The notes under the pieces are model-generated. The model did not search any database. It was given only the letters and a program-made list of their open reading frames with translations, and was not told the origin of the DNA. Both the position numbers and the translations under genes were made by a program. Positions 16,517 through 24,945 of a stretch of DNA of 64,000 nt are shown piece by piece; position 1 is the stretch's first letter, and each line of letters begins with the position of its first letter. This DNA is from CP2-2F sp034436355 (GTDB lineage Bacteria; Chloroflexota; Anaerolineae; Aggregatilineales; UBA2796), in the NCBI GenBank assembly GCA_034436355.1, contig DAOTVQ010000038.1:139096-203095 (forward strand), in the 5' to 3' direction.

Positions 16517-17080
16517 CTACTCATCTGCCTCTTGCGGATGGTTCGCTGCGTCCAGCTCGATGTAGTGCCGCCATGCATCGGGACCGCTGCCAACCGCAAT
16601 CACAAGGTAGCTTGTTCTGGGTGTCTTTGGCTCCCAGCGCAGTTTCATGCCCGCTTCGCCGGGCAGTCGGTTGCCTTTACGGTGATTGCAGCTATAGCAA
16701 GCGCACGCCGTATTTGTCCAGTTATCCTTGCCCTTGCGCGAACGCGGCAAAATGTGATCAACGGTGAAATCCATCTTGGAGAGCAGCTTGCCACGCACCA
16801 GATCGCCCGGACGCACCCCACAATAAATGCAGGTGTAGTTATCGCGCACAAGCACGCCTTTACGGCTCCAGTGCGCTTTGCGGCGCGGCACATTGATGTA
16901 GCGGCGCAGCGCGATGACGGATGGCACCGCGAACGACGTACTCACCGTGCGGAGGACGCGCCCGGTCTCCTCGATGACAACTGCTTTGCCGGAGAGCAGC
17001 AAATTGATGGCACGTGCAATGGAAATGACTGCCAGTGGTTCCCACGTGCTACCATTTAATAAGAGTACACGCCCTTGCAA
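16517..17080 (-). CDS. HNH endonuclease domain protein
   Basis: A 187-residue protein with an N-terminal part (1-70, VLLLNGSTWEPLAVISIARAI type) that recurs in a common bacterial HNH family, followed by the HNH module: a first zinc pair C84xxC87 (CIYC), FTVDHILPRSRKGK containing the DH catalytic dipeptide near 108-109, the central N in WTNTACACYSCNHRKG and the second zinc pair. All expected metal and catalytic residues are present. Members of this stand-alone family are widespread outside phages and are usually of unknown role, with DNA repair or nicking suggested. It has its own promoter with a perfect palindrome and a strong terminator, so it is a single-gene unit. Confidence 0.88.
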   Translation of the reverse strand: MQGRVLLLNGSTWEPLAVISIARAINLLLSGKAVVIEETGRVLRTVSTSFAVPSVIALRRYINVPRRKAHWSRKGVLVRDNYTCIYCGVRPGDLVRGKLLSKMDFTVDHILPRSRKGKDNWTNTACACYSCNHRKGNRLPGEAGMKLRWEPKTPRTSYLVIAVGSGPDAWRHYIELDAANHPQEADE

Positions 17081-17218
17081 GATAAACCCCTCCCTGTTCT
17101 ACACGGCTAGGCACGATGCTCACACCGCGCCTGCCCGCGTAAGTTGCCCAGAAGGCGGGACGCGGCGTTTTGCCCTGGCTGGTCTGCCAGTGCGTGCTAT
17201 GTTGGGCTTTCTAAGCAC

Positions 17219-17251
17219 ATTATAAGGGAGAGTCTAGCGCGGCGCTAGACT
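17219..17251 (-). promoter_or_regulatory. HNH promoter with perfect palindromic operator candidate
   Basis: Read leftward, a TATAAT -10 box (17219-17224) lies 6 nt after a palindrome with 10-bp arms AGTCTAGCGC (17231-17240) and GCGCTAGACT (17242-17251) around one central base. The palindrome covers where the -35 box should be, and no -35 consensus is seen, as for an operator or activator site. The leader to the HNH ATG would be about 130 nt. Confidence 0.5.
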
Positions 17252-17460
17252 GAAATCGCTTAATTTCTTTTAACAAAGCGCGCAGTTGTGACCTAAACAG
17301 GTTATAGTCTAGTTTGCAAGGCACGCCACACTGCTGCTGCAACGGGTCAATTTCCTTTGCAGGTGGAAGTGATGAACACCCTCAGCCGCAACCAAGTGCA
17401 GTGAACGATGTGGGACAGCCTAACGTGCGGCGGCACAATCACCCCCTATCTCCAAGTCTT

Positions 17461-17541
17461 TTCCCCTTGTGCAGGGAAAGGGGAATTCAGAGATGATCTG
17501 CAAAGTCTCGCCCTGCGAGCAGGGGGTAGGGCTTTTCTGCT
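17461..17541 (-). repeat. Dispersed intergenic repeat, copy 1
   Basis: Read leftward this copy contains CCCTACCC, GGCGAGACTT and the core CAGATCATCTCTGA (17487-17500 on the plus strand as its complement), then A-TTCC. The same order occurs on the plus strand at about 32763-32860. The core 14-mer is identical in both. No open frame is shared. Confidence 0.6.
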
Positions 17542-17598
17542 GAATATGCCATAATGTTCATAGAGTTATGCCCTGCCACCCTGAAAAGGACACCCGAA

Positions 17599-18513
17599 AT
17601 GCTGTTCCCTACCCTTTCTGAAACATTGCGTTTGGCACGCTTGCAAGTGCCATCAGGACGCCTTCGTATGGTGTTAGACACGGATACCTACAACGAGGTC
17701 GATGATCAGTTTGCGCTTGCCTATGCGCTGCACGCACCCGAACGCCTTCAGGTTGAGGCGATCTATGCCGCGCCTTTTCACAACAACCGCTCTGCCTCAC
17801 CTGCCGATGGCATGGAACAGAGCTATGAGGAGATTCTGCGCTTGCTAGAGAAAATGGGGCGCACCGAGTCTGAAACGGTGCTGAAAGGCGCCGCTGGCTA
17901 TCTGGATATGGCGCGCCCGGTGGCAACGGCTGCCACGCAAGATTTAATTACACGGGCACTCAACAGCCCTGAAGGGGAACCCCTGTATGTGGTTGCCATT
18001 GCCGCCATCACCAACATCGCCACTGCTATCCTCTTAGAGCCGCGCATCATCGAAAAGATCGTGGTAATCTGGCTAGGCGGACATGCCCTACACTGGGCGC
18101 ACACCCGCGAATTTAACCTGCAACAGGATGTTGCCGCCGCACAAGTAGTCCTCGATTGTGATGTGCCAATGGTGCTGATCCCATGCGGTGGCGTCACCAC
18201 ACATCTGCAAACGACCATTGTTGAGTTGGAACGCTACCTGAGTGGGAAAAACGCCCTGTGCGACTATCTGGTGGGCATCGTTAAGGATTATGCAGGTAAC
18301 CCTTACGCATGGTCAAAGGTGATTTGGGATGTTGCCACCATCGCCTATCTGATCAACCCTGACTGGGTGCCGACGCACCTTGTCCACAGCCCGATCCTGA
18401 CCGACAACATCACGTGGAGCGTGAACGCAGAGCGCCATCTGATCCGTTATGCACACTATCTGCACCGCGATCCCATCTTCCGCGATCTGTTCAGGCGGCT
18501 GAGCGGCGCCTAG
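17599..18513 (+). CDS. Nucleoside hydrolase (inosine/uridine-preferring family)
   Basis: The enzyme cleaves N-glycosidic bonds of nucleosides to a base and ribose. I use the ATG at 17599, preceded by AAAAGGA; an in-frame ATG at 17554 is less well placed. The 304-residue protein has the calcium-binding aspartate cluster VLDTDTYNEVDDQFALAYAL near the N-terminus; DTDxxxEVDD replaces the usual DTDxGxDD, placing it in a divergent branch. Other family features are VVAIAAITNIATAI (around 145-160), the VVIWLGG strand and a C-terminal VIWDVATIAYLINPDWV that supplies the last metal-binding aspartate. No signal peptide is present. It is monocistronic; no base-salvage gene is adjacent. Confidence 0.9.
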   Translation: MLFPTLSETLRLARLQVPSGRLRMVLDTDTYNEVDDQFALAYALHAPERLQVEAIYAAPFHNNRSASPADGMEQSYEEILRLLEKMGRTESETVLKGAAGYLDMARPVATAATQDLITRALNSPEGEPLYVVAIAAITNIATAILLEPRIIEKIVVIWLGGHALHWAHTREFNLQQDVAAAQVVLDCDVPMVLIPCGGVTTHLQTTIVELERYLSGKNALCDYLVGIVKDYAGNPYAWSKVIWDVATIAYLINPDWVPTHLVHSPILTDNITWSVNAERHLIRYAHYLHRDPIFRDLFRRLSGA

Positions 18514-18537
18514 CCACATATCAGGCACGGCAAATTT

Positions 18538-18564
18538 TTAGCACTCTCTAACAGAGTCTGCTAA
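18538..18564 (+). promoter_or_regulatory. Second, degenerate CIRCE element
   Basis: TTAGCACTC (18538-18546), a 9-nt spacer, then GTCTGCTAA (18556-18564), which matches the CIRCE right arm GAGTGCTAA at 7 of 9 positions. It lies just upstream of the groE -35 box, as a possible second HrcA site. Confidence 0.6.
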
Positions 18565-18572
18565 AATGGCTC

Positions 18573-18601
18573 TTGACATGCGCTCCTAATCTGAATACAC
18601 T
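18573..18601 (+). promoter_or_regulatory. groE promoter
   Basis: Consensus TTGACA (18573-18578), a 17-bp spacer and TACACT (18596-18601). The predicted start near 18608 lies just before the perfect CIRCE. Confidence 0.85.
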
Positions 18602-18612
18602 ATGCGTAGTGT

Positions 18613-18639
18613 TTAGCACTCACCCCATAAGAGTGCTAA
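18613..18639 (+). promoter_or_regulatory. Perfect CIRCE (HrcA operator)
   Basis: TTAGCACTC, nine bases, GAGTGCTAA: an exact match to the heat-shock operator bound by HrcA. It begins just after the predicted transcription start, where a bound repressor blocks groES-groEL transcription. hrcA itself is not in this window. Confidence 0.95.
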
Positions 18640-18678
18640 AAGCCCTTCATACGCATACAAACTTTGGAGGAAAGCCTT

Positions 18679-18975
18679 ATGACGCTCAAGTTGCGTCCCC
18701 TCGCGGATCGCGTTGTGATTGAACCAATGGAAGGCGAAGAAGTAACACCTAGCGGCATTCTGCTGCCCGAAACGGCGAAGGAAAAACCTCAACAGGGCAA
18801 GATTCTTGCCGTGGGTCAAGGTCGCCGTGATGATGACGGCAAGCTCATCCCGATGGATGTAAAGGTTGACGATAAGGTGCTGTACGCCAAGTATGCCGGC
18901 ACCGAAGTCAAAATTGATGGCAAAAAGCTGTTGATCCTCAAAGAGAGCGACATTCTCGCCGTTCTCACCGACTAA
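18679..18975 (+). CDS. groES: Co-chaperonin GroES
   Basis: A 98-residue co-chaperonin forming the heptameric lid of the GroEL chamber. The start is the ATG at 18679 with GGAGGA upstream. Expected family features are present in order: LKLRPLADRVVIEP, the mobile loop region SGILLPETAKEKPQQGKILAVGQG that contacts GroEL, and KVLYAKYAGTEVKIDGKKLLILKESDILAVL split across the C-terminal beta-strands. groEL follows 34 nt downstream, as in most bacteria. The promoter carries HrcA operators, so induction by heat or protein misfolding is expected. Confidence 0.97.
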   Translation: MTLKLRPLADRVVIEPMEGEEVTPSGILLPETAKEKPQQGKILAVGQGRRDDDGKLIPMDVKVDDKVLYAKYAGTEVKIDGKKLLILKESDILAVLTD

Positions 18976-19009
18976 TTGCCCCGAAAACAACGCAGAAAGG
19001 AACTAAAAC

Positions 19010-20650
19010 ATGCCCAAGCAACTTGTGTTTGGTGAAGAAGCACGCCGTGGGCTGAAGCGCGGCATTGATAAGCTGGCTGAGGCAGTTGCCACCACGCTCG
19101 GTCCGAAGGGACGGAATGTGGCGCTCGATAAGAAGTTCGGCGCGCCAACCGTCACCCATGACGGTGTGACCGTTGCCAAAGAAATTGAGCTAGAAGACCC
19201 CTTTGAAAACATGGGCGCGCAGCTTTTGAAAGAGGCTGCCACCAAGACCAACGACATCGCCGGTGACGGCACAACGACCGCCACCGTGCTTGCCCAGACC
19301 ATTGTGAATGAAGGCTTGAAGAATGTTGCAGCCGGCGCCAACCCGATGTTGCTCAAGCGCGGCATCGAGGCAGCCACTGAGCGCATCGCGCACGCAATCC
19401 GCGAGATGGCAGTTGAGATTGACACGAAGGAAGAAATTGCTTCTGTCGCCGCTATCTCCGCACAGGATCAGTCCATTGGTGAGCTGATTGCCGATGTGAT
19501 GGATCGCGTTGGTAAGGATGGCGTGATCACCGTTGAGGAGAGCAAGGGTCTGGAATTCGAGACCGAGTACGTTGAAGGTATGCAGTTTGATCGCGGCTAC
19601 ATCAGCCCCTACTTCATCACCAGCAACGATACGATGGAAGCTGTCCTCGAAGAACCCTACATCCTGATCTACGAAAAGAAGATCAGCGCCGCCCAAGACA
19701 TTGTGCCAATCCTTGAGAAGTTGGTGCAGGTCGGTCGCCGTTCGTTGGTCATCATCGCCGAGGACGTAGACGGCGAGGCGCTCGCCACGCTGGTGCTGAA
19801 CAAGCTGCGCGGTATGTTGAGCCTGCTGGCAGTTAAGGCGCCCGGCTTCGGTGATCGTCGTAAGGCAATGCTGCAAGATATCGCCGTGCTGACGGGTGGC
19901 ACAGTCATCAGCGAAGATGTTGGGCGCAAGTTGGAAGGCGTTACCATCAACGATCTGGGGCGCGCACGTAAGGTTGTCTCCACTAAGGATGACACCACCA
20001 TCATTGACGGCGCGGGCGAAGAGTCTGCTATCAAAGGGCGCATCGCCGAGATCAGGATCGAAATTGACCGCACCACCAGCGATTACGACCGCGAGAAGCT
20101 GCAAGAGCGCCTCGCTAAGCTGGCAGGCGGCGTGGCAGTCATCCGTGTGGGTGCCGCCACCGAGACTGAATTGAAGGAAAAGAAGCACCGCGTTGAAGAC
20201 GCCCTGAGCGCAACCCGTGCCGCCGTTGAAGAAGGCATCGTGCCGGGCGGTGGTGTGGCGCTCATCAACGCCATCAGCAGCCTAGACGGCGTGAAGCTGG
20301 AGCTGGACGACGAAAACACCGGCGTTCAGATCATGCGCCGTGCGCTGGAGGCACCTATGCGCCGCATCGCTGCCAATGCTGGTCAGGATGGCGCGGTCAT
20401 TGTGCAGTCCGTGCGCGCTGAGCAAGCCAGCAAGGGCGATAACCGCATGGGCTACGATGTGCTGAGCGCTCGCTTCGTCAACATGATTGAAGCAGGCATC
20501 ATTGACCCTGCGAAGGTGACGCGCGGTGCGTTGGAGAATGCGGCAAGCATTGCCAGCATGATCCTGACCACAGAAGCGCTCATCACCGACATCAAGGAAG
20601 ATGAGAAGCCAATGCCCGGCGGTGGCGGCGGCGGTGGCATGGATTTCTAA
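19010..20650 (+). CDS. groEL: Chaperonin GroEL
   Basis: The 546-residue ATP-driven folding chaperonin, normal length. Nucleotide-binding motifs are visible: TLGPKGRNVAL (about 28-38), DGVTVAKEIELEDPFENMGAQL with catalytic Asp near 51, GDGTTTATVLAQ (86-97) and PGGGVAL near 412. It ends in the usual glycine/methionine tail, MPGGGGGGGMDF. It is co-transcribed with groES under CIRCE control. A hairpin follows. This is the only groEL in the window; Chloroflexota may carry more than one, which cannot be judged here. Confidence 0.98.
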   Translation: MPKQLVFGEEARRGLKRGIDKLAEAVATTLGPKGRNVALDKKFGAPTVTHDGVTVAKEIELEDPFENMGAQLLKEAATKTNDIAGDGTTTATVLAQTIVNEGLKNVAAGANPMLLKRGIEAATERIAHAIREMAVEIDTKEEIASVAAISAQDQSIGELIADVMDRVGKDGVITVEESKGLEFETEYVEGMQFDRGYISPYFITSNDTMEAVLEEPYILIYEKKISAAQDIVPILEKLVQVGRRSLVIIAEDVDGEALATLVLNKLRGMLSLLAVKAPGFGDRRKAMLQDIAVLTGGTVISEDVGRKLEGVTINDLGRARKVVSTKDDTTIIDGAGEESAIKGRIAEIRIEIDRTTSDYDREKLQERLAKLAGGVAVIRVGAATETELKEKKHRVEDALSATRAAVEEGIVPGGGVALINAISSLDGVKLELDDENTGVQIMRRALEAPMRRIAANAGQDGAVIVQSVRAEQASKGDNRMGYDVLSARFVNMIEAGIIDPAKVTRGALENAASIASMILTTEALITDIKEDEKPMPGGGGGGGMDF

Positions 20651-20676
20651 AACCACGCACAGCCTGAATACGCGGC

Positions 20677-20700
20677 GGGCGGGAAAATTTCCCGCCCGTT
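20677..20700 (+). terminator. Terminator of the groESL operon
   Basis: GGGCGGGAA pairs with TTCCCGCCC across a very short centre (20677-20697), followed by GTTT. It lies 27 nt after the groEL stop. Confidence 0.6.
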
Positions 20701-20749
20701 TGCGTTATGCATAGCAGCGCACTTTGCCACAAGCGTGGATCGCGTTTCG

Positions 20750-20758
20750 TGCTACAAT
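20750..20758 (+). promoter_or_regulatory. Extended -10 promoter of the SH3-glycosidase gene
   Basis: TGCTACAAT followed by TTCT, 47 nt upstream of the ATG at 20805. It resembles the TGTGCTATAATTT promoters elsewhere in the window; no good -35 box is seen. Confidence 0.45.
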
Positions 20759-20804
20759 TTCTAGCCAGTTGCGCCAAAAGGCATTTTCTAAGAAAGGCTG
20801 CGCT

Positions 20805-22952
20805 ATGGCACTTAGACAATACCGCTGCATTGTTAGTAACCTGAATATCCGTTCGCAACCTTCCACCCAAGCGGCTTTCCGCACCGGGCGAACGCTCGTT
20901 CGCCATGAGGTGATCACTGTGGAAGACGCACGCCGCGCTGAGTCGGACGGCTATTTGTGGCTCAACTTTGATCGCGGTTGGTGTGCGGAGCGTTCGCTGG
21001 ATGGGCGCACAATCTTTATGACGGATGGTGTGCCGCCCCGCGAGCGGTTGTGGGGCATCAACATTGATCCCAACAATCCAACCGCCAACCCACCTCCCGA
21101 TCAACTGCGCGGTGTGGGCTGGGTGCGCTTTGTGCTGCATATGGATAGCCGCCGCGAACCGCCCGAACGTGCCTACGCCTTTTATGATCCGATCATCCGT
21201 GCCTACAGCCAAAGCAGCACGCGCATCCTGCTGATCCTGTTGCAAGATACGTTTTTAGGGAACATGCCATGGGTAAACGGCGATTGGGCGCGCTACGCAC
21301 GTGATTTCGCCGCCCGCGCCGGGCAGATCGCAGCGCGCTACCGTGGGCAAGTGGCAGCCTACCAAATTTGGAATGAGGGCGACCTAGACGGCGCGCCGAC
21401 CTCGCACTACGTGAAGCCTGCCGACTATGCCGCCCTGCTGCTCTTGGCGAGTAAGGCAATCACCCAAGCTGACCCTGCCGCGCAAGTTATCAGCGGCGGC
21501 TTGGCAAGCGGCGCAGCCAGCGGCATTGCCTACATGCGGGCAGTGCGGCAGGCTTTGGGCGGCACGCTGCCTGTGGATGGCATCGCTGTGCATCCCTATG
21601 GGCATGTGCCGCCGGGCACCAACGTGGCGCCATTCTCCAACTACACTGGCTCGCTAGATGGCTTGATGCGCCAATTCACAGATGCCTTCCCCGATAAACC
21701 GATCTGGATTAGCGAGATCGGCGTGGCGCGTGTGGATGTGAACAACCAGAGCTATTGGTCGCGCATTGCCAACTACATGGATAAGACCATTGATTACCTG
21801 CGCGATGTGTATACCTACGCACTCGGCGCGGTGATCTGGTTCGCGTGGAACGATACGATGGACGAAGCGGGCATTGTGAATGTGCGCGGCGAGCCGAAGA
21901 ATCCGATCTTCACGACCTTCTTCCAGAACCTGCACGCCGATTTCCCAATTTACGAACGGCAGAACACACCCTTTGCAGGCAGCGTGGCACTGGCACACCT
22001 TGCCAGCGATCCGATCAGCGATCCGAACGCAGAGGCATTCGCGGCGCGCCTGCAAAACGCTGCGCCTAATGTGAACACCCTGCTTTTGTGGGGCAGCAGC
22101 GGCACAAATTGGCTGGGTGGCACTGGCGCGCTTGCCGTGCGGAATGCGGCTGATCTCTCGCGGATTGCCGATGCGTTAGTCAGCACGCGGGTGCGCCTAT
22201 ATGCGTGGCACGGCTTGCAGGGCAGCAACCTGACCGCCGAAGTCAGCCAGATTGTGCAGGCAGCCCTTGCCGATGGCGTGCGCTCTGTGGTGCTAGACCT
22301 TGATCCGTCACGCTTGCTGCTGCGCGATTCTGCCAGCATCCGCAATTTTATGATCGCGCTGCGGCGTGCGCTGCCTGCCAATGCCAGCATCGGCGTTAGC
22401 TTTGATGGGCGCCCTAGCACCTTTGGCGCGGTGAACCTGATGGAATGGCTACCCTTTGTGGATAGCTGGCATCCGAAGGTCTTGTATACCGAATGGGGCG
22501 GACGCCCAGCGACGCTCATCGCGCAGACGCTCAACGCATTGCGCCCTTACCGTAAGCCGATTGTTGTGCTGACGCAGTTCGGTGCGGAAGGTGATATGCG
22601 CGAAGCTGGGCGCGCTGCCCTAGAGCCGCAGCAGGCAGCAGCAGGCATAGGTTTTTGGCGCTTAGGGGCTGCCAGCGCGGCGCAGTTGGCAGCCGTGCGC
22701 GGTGTGGCGTTGCCGTGGCTAGCGGGCTACACGCCGACCAGCACGCTTGGCACAGTGGCAGTGCGTACCACTGCCGCGCTGCGAATTCGAGCGGTGCCAA
22801 GCGATAGCGGCGAGATTTTAGGGCAGCTCTTCCCGAACGAGGCAGTCAGTGTGTTAGAGCGCGCCAGCTTCCCGCCCTTTGAGTGGGTGCGCCATCGGCG
22901 CGGCTGGTCGGCGGCGCGCAACACACAAACCGGTGAGGTCTATCTGGGCTAG
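20805..22952 (+). CDS. SH3 - glycoside-hydrolase-like TIM barrel - SH3 protein
   Basis: A 715-residue protein; the ATG at 20805 follows AAGAAAGG, and an upstream in-frame TTG at 20724 is rejected. Residues 1-70 are a bacterial SH3 domain (NLNIRSQPS). A (beta/alpha)8-type glycosidase domain follows (about 75-390): AYQIWNEGDLDG carries the likely acid/base glutamate in WNE, and PIWISEIGVARVD the likely nucleophile, as in clan GH-A families such as GH39 or GH5. Residues 400-640 form a second alpha/beta region without evident catalytic residues. The C-terminus is another SH3 domain (ALRIRAVPSDSGEIL). No signal peptide is visible, odd for a presumed polysaccharide-binding enzyme. The substrate is unknown. 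It ends in a 4-nt convergent overlap with the next gene. Confidence 0.8.
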   Translation: MALRQYRCIVSNLNIRSQPSTQAAFRTGRTLVRHEVITVEDARRAESDGYLWLNFDRGWCAERSLDGRTIFMTDGVPPRERLWGINIDPNNPTANPPPDQLRGVGWVRFVLHMDSRREPPERAYAFYDPIIRAYSQSSTRILLILLQDTFLGNMPWVNGDWARYARDFAARAGQIAARYRGQVAAYQIWNEGDLDGAPTSHYVKPADYAALLLLASKAITQADPAAQVISGGLASGAASGIAYMRAVRQALGGTLPVDGIAVHPYGHVPPGTNVAPFSNYTGSLDGLMRQFTDAFPDKPIWISEIGVARVDVNNQSYWSRIANYMDKTIDYLRDVYTYALGAVIWFAWNDTMDEAGIVNVRGEPKNPIFTTFFQNLHADFPIYERQNTPFAGSVALAHLASDPISDPNAEAFAARLQNAAPNVNTLLLWGSSGTNWLGGTGALAVRNAADLSRIADALVSTRVRLYAWHGLQGSNLTAEVSQIVQAALADGVRSVVLDLDPSRLLLRDSASIRNFMIALRRALPANASIGVSFDGRPSTFGAVNLMEWLPFVDSWHPKVLYTEWGGRPATLIAQTLNALRPYRKPIVVLTQFGAEGDMREAGRAALEPQQAAAGIGFWRLGAASAAQLAAVRGVALPWLAGYTPTSTLGTVAVRTTAALRIRAVPSDSGEILGQLFPNEAVSVLERASFPPFEWVRHRRGWSAARNTQTGEVYLG

Positions 22953-23716
22953 GCGTCGTCCTCATCAAGGCTGTCTAGGTCGCTGTAGCGCCCTGAGCGT
23001 GGCAGATCGGTGCGGGCGATGTCGGCAGGCGGCGGCGAAAGCGGCTCAAACTCGCGGGTGCTGCGTTTCAGGCGTTCGCTGGCAATCTTGCGCGATCCTG
23101 TCTCCCGAACGGCTTTGGCAGGCGGCGTGCGGACGGATTGGCTAGGCGGCGCGCTGGCGTTGCTCAGGGTAAGGCGGCGGTGAAAGAACATGCCATAGAT
23201 GACCATGCCAACGCCGCTCAGCGCCAACATCACAATCAGGGCAGCGCTGACAGACATGCCCAGCCGCACGCTCATCGTCATCGGGATCACAATCAAGGCA
23301 TCTTCGGGCAAGCTGACGCTCTGCGGTGCGCGGTAGAGCGCACCAAACTGATAGGTCAGGTGTGCGCCTTCCTGTAGGGCAAAGGTGACTGCGCCATCTA
23401 TCGGCACATACAGTGGGCTGGCGGCACTCAGGGTATACTGCTGCGCCGGCAAGTTTTCAAAGCAATACGGCTCGCCTTGCAGCGCGACATAGTTCGCCAC
23501 CAAAACGTTAGAGGCGATCATCAGATTAAAACTGACTTCGGGCAGGGCTTCTTCGCCGGCGTCGCGCACGCCATTTTGGTTAGCATCGTGATAGGCAAGC
23601 ACGCAGACCGTGCCAGTGGCGGTGTTCGCTTGTGCGCCTGCCGAAAAGAAGGGCTGTGCCGCTATAATCAGTGCCAGCGCCAGCAGACGCGCCCAAGTAA
23701 AAGCAAATCGGCTCAT
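22949..23716 (-). CDS. Exported SdrD-B-like surface protein with C-terminal membrane anchor
   Basis: A 255-residue protein with an N-terminal signal (WARLLALALIIAAQPFFSAGAQA) and one C-terminal transmembrane segment around 155-178 (VSAALIVMLALSGVGMVIYG) followed by a basic then acidic cytoplasmic tail of about 75 residues. The extracellular domain starts VCVLAYHDANQNGVRDAGEEALPEV: the DxNxNGxxDxGE pattern is a calcium-binding loop of SdrD-B/Cna-B-like domains, followed by YCFENLPAQQYTLSA, also typical. One such domain is present. It may be a surface adhesin-like or sensing protein; its long tail with RSTREFEPLSPPP is unusual. It has an extended -10 promoter and is monocistronic. Confidence 0.8.
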   Translation of the reverse strand: MSRFAFTWARLLALALIIAAQPFFSAGAQANTATGTVCVLAYHDANQNGVRDAGEEALPEVSFNLMIASNVLVANYVALQGEPYCFENLPAQQYTLSAASPLYVPIDGAVTFALQEGAHLTYQFGALYRAPQSVSLPEDALIVIPMTMSVRLGMSVSAALIVMLALSGVGMVIYGMFFHRRLTLSNASAPPSQSVRTPPAKAVRETGSRKIASERLKRSTREFEPLSPPPADIARTDLPRSGRYSDLDSLDEDDA

Positions 23717-23753
23717 GTGGTTCTCAAATTAGCATCCATTTCGCTTAGAAGGC

Positions 23754-23762
23754 ATTATATCA
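23754..23762 (-). promoter_or_regulatory. Extended -10 promoter of the SdrD-B-like gene
   Basis: Read leftward: TGATATAAT, 38 nt upstream of the ATG. No good -35 box at normal distance. Confidence 0.5.
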
Positions 23763-23814
23763 TGCTGTGGCAAGCTGTGTCTCACAATTTTCATACGCTT
23801 AGGCAACGGAATCC

Positions 23815-24930
23815 ATGCGCGTTTTGATGATCTCGAAGGCGTGTGTGGTGGGCATTTACCAGCGCAAGCTGGAAGAAATGGCACGCCACAGCGACCTTGC
23901 CCTAACCCTTGTCGTGCCTGCCGAGTGGCGCGATCCAAGCGGTGTGCAGCCGCTAGAGCGCGTCTATACGCACGGCTATCGGCTGGCGGTTGCGCCGCTG
24001 CGCCTGAACGGCAATTTTCACCTGCACCACTACCCAACACTTGGGCAGATCATGCGCGAGGTGCGCCCGCAGATCGTCCACATTGACGAAGAGCCGTACA
24101 ACGTGGCGGCATGGCAAGCGCTCTGGCACGCCAAGCGGATCGGTGCGAAGGCGCTTTTCTTTAGCTGGCAGAACATCTTGCGGCACTATCCGCCGCCTTT
24201 CTCGCTAGGCGAGGCGTGGCAGCTGCGTGCTGCCGATGGTGCTTTGGCTGGCACACAAAGCGCCGCCGATGTGCTGCGCGCCAAAGGCTGCCGCCTGCCG
24301 ATGGCGGTTATTCCGCAGTTCGGCGTTGATCCCGATTTTTTCCAGCCGACCGAGACGCTGCCTGAAACACCAATTTTCGGCTTTGTGGGGCGCTTGGTGT
24401 GGGAAAAAGGCGCGGATTTGTTGCTGGAAGCGGCGGCGATCTTGGCGCGGGAAGGGCATTCCTTTCAGGTGCGGATCGTGGGGCAGGGACCTGAACGGGA
24501 GAATCTGGCACGCCTTGCCGCGTCTCTGGGCATCAGCGAGCGCGTTACCTTTATTGGGCAAGTGCCTTCCACCGAAATGCCGCAGATGTACGCCGATCTC
24601 AGGGCGTTGGTGGTGCCTTCGCGCACGCTGCCCAACTGGAAAGAGCAGTTTGGGCGCGTCATTGTGGAGGCGATGGCGTGCGGCGTGCCGATCATTGGCG
24701 CGAAAAGCGGCGCGATTCAAGATGTGATGGGACACGGCGGCTCGCCATTTAATGAAGGGAATGTACAAGAGCTGGCTGTGCAAATGCGGCATTTGGTTGA
24801 GCGCGGCGGCGGCGAGAGTTTACGCAGCCTGTTGGGCAAAAAAGGCAGGCAGCGCGTGCTGGATCACTTCACGCACGCGCAGGTTGCCGCCCAAACCATC
24901 GCCTTTTACCGCCAGTTGATGCAAGGCTAG
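23815..24930 (+). CDS. Glycosyltransferase family 4
   Basis: A 371-residue GT-B fold glycosyltransferase. The N-terminal acceptor domain begins MRVLMISKACVVGIYQRKLEE. The donor domain has GFVGRLVWEKGADLLLEAAAIL near 185, VRIVGQGPERENL, and the EX7E-type segment with FGRVIVEAMACGVPIIGAKSG (around 280), which binds the nucleotide-sugar. The glycine-rich loop near the N-terminus is short. It probably transfers a hexose to a lipid or polysaccharide acceptor in the cytoplasm. It lies alone between divergent and convergent neighbours: the SdrD-B-like gene diverges from it, and lspA converges 15 nt past its stop. Donor and acceptor are unknown. Confidence 0.9.
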   Translation: MRVLMISKACVVGIYQRKLEEMARHSDLALTLVVPAEWRDPSGVQPLERVYTHGYRLAVAPLRLNGNFHLHHYPTLGQIMREVRPQIVHIDEEPYNVAAWQALWHAKRIGAKALFFSWQNILRHYPPPFSLGEAWQLRAADGALAGTQSAADVLRAKGCRLPMAVIPQFGVDPDFFQPTETLPETPIFGFVGRLVWEKGADLLLEAAAILAREGHSFQVRIVGQGPERENLARLAASLGISERVTFIGQVPSTEMPQMYADLRALVVPSRTLPNWKEQFGRVIVEAMACGVPIIGAKSGAIQDVMGHGGSPFNEGNVQELAVQMRHLVERGGGESLRSLLGKKGRQRVLDHFTHAQVAAQTIAFYRQLMQG

Positions 24931-24945
24931 GTCGGCGCGCTGGGG

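Larger units (their letters stand above)
17081..17598. other. Intergenic region between HNH and nucleoside hydrolase genes
   Basis: This 518-bp gap holds the HNH promoter and palindrome (17219-17251), a dispersed repeat copy (about 17461-17541) and the ribosome binding site of the next gene. I see no coding frame with a credible start, and no tRNA or known RNA. Confidence 0.6.

Noticed and set aside
19190..20188. 332-codon minus-strand frame
   Set aside because: Antisense to groEL; long antisense frames over groEL are common artefacts of its codon use.
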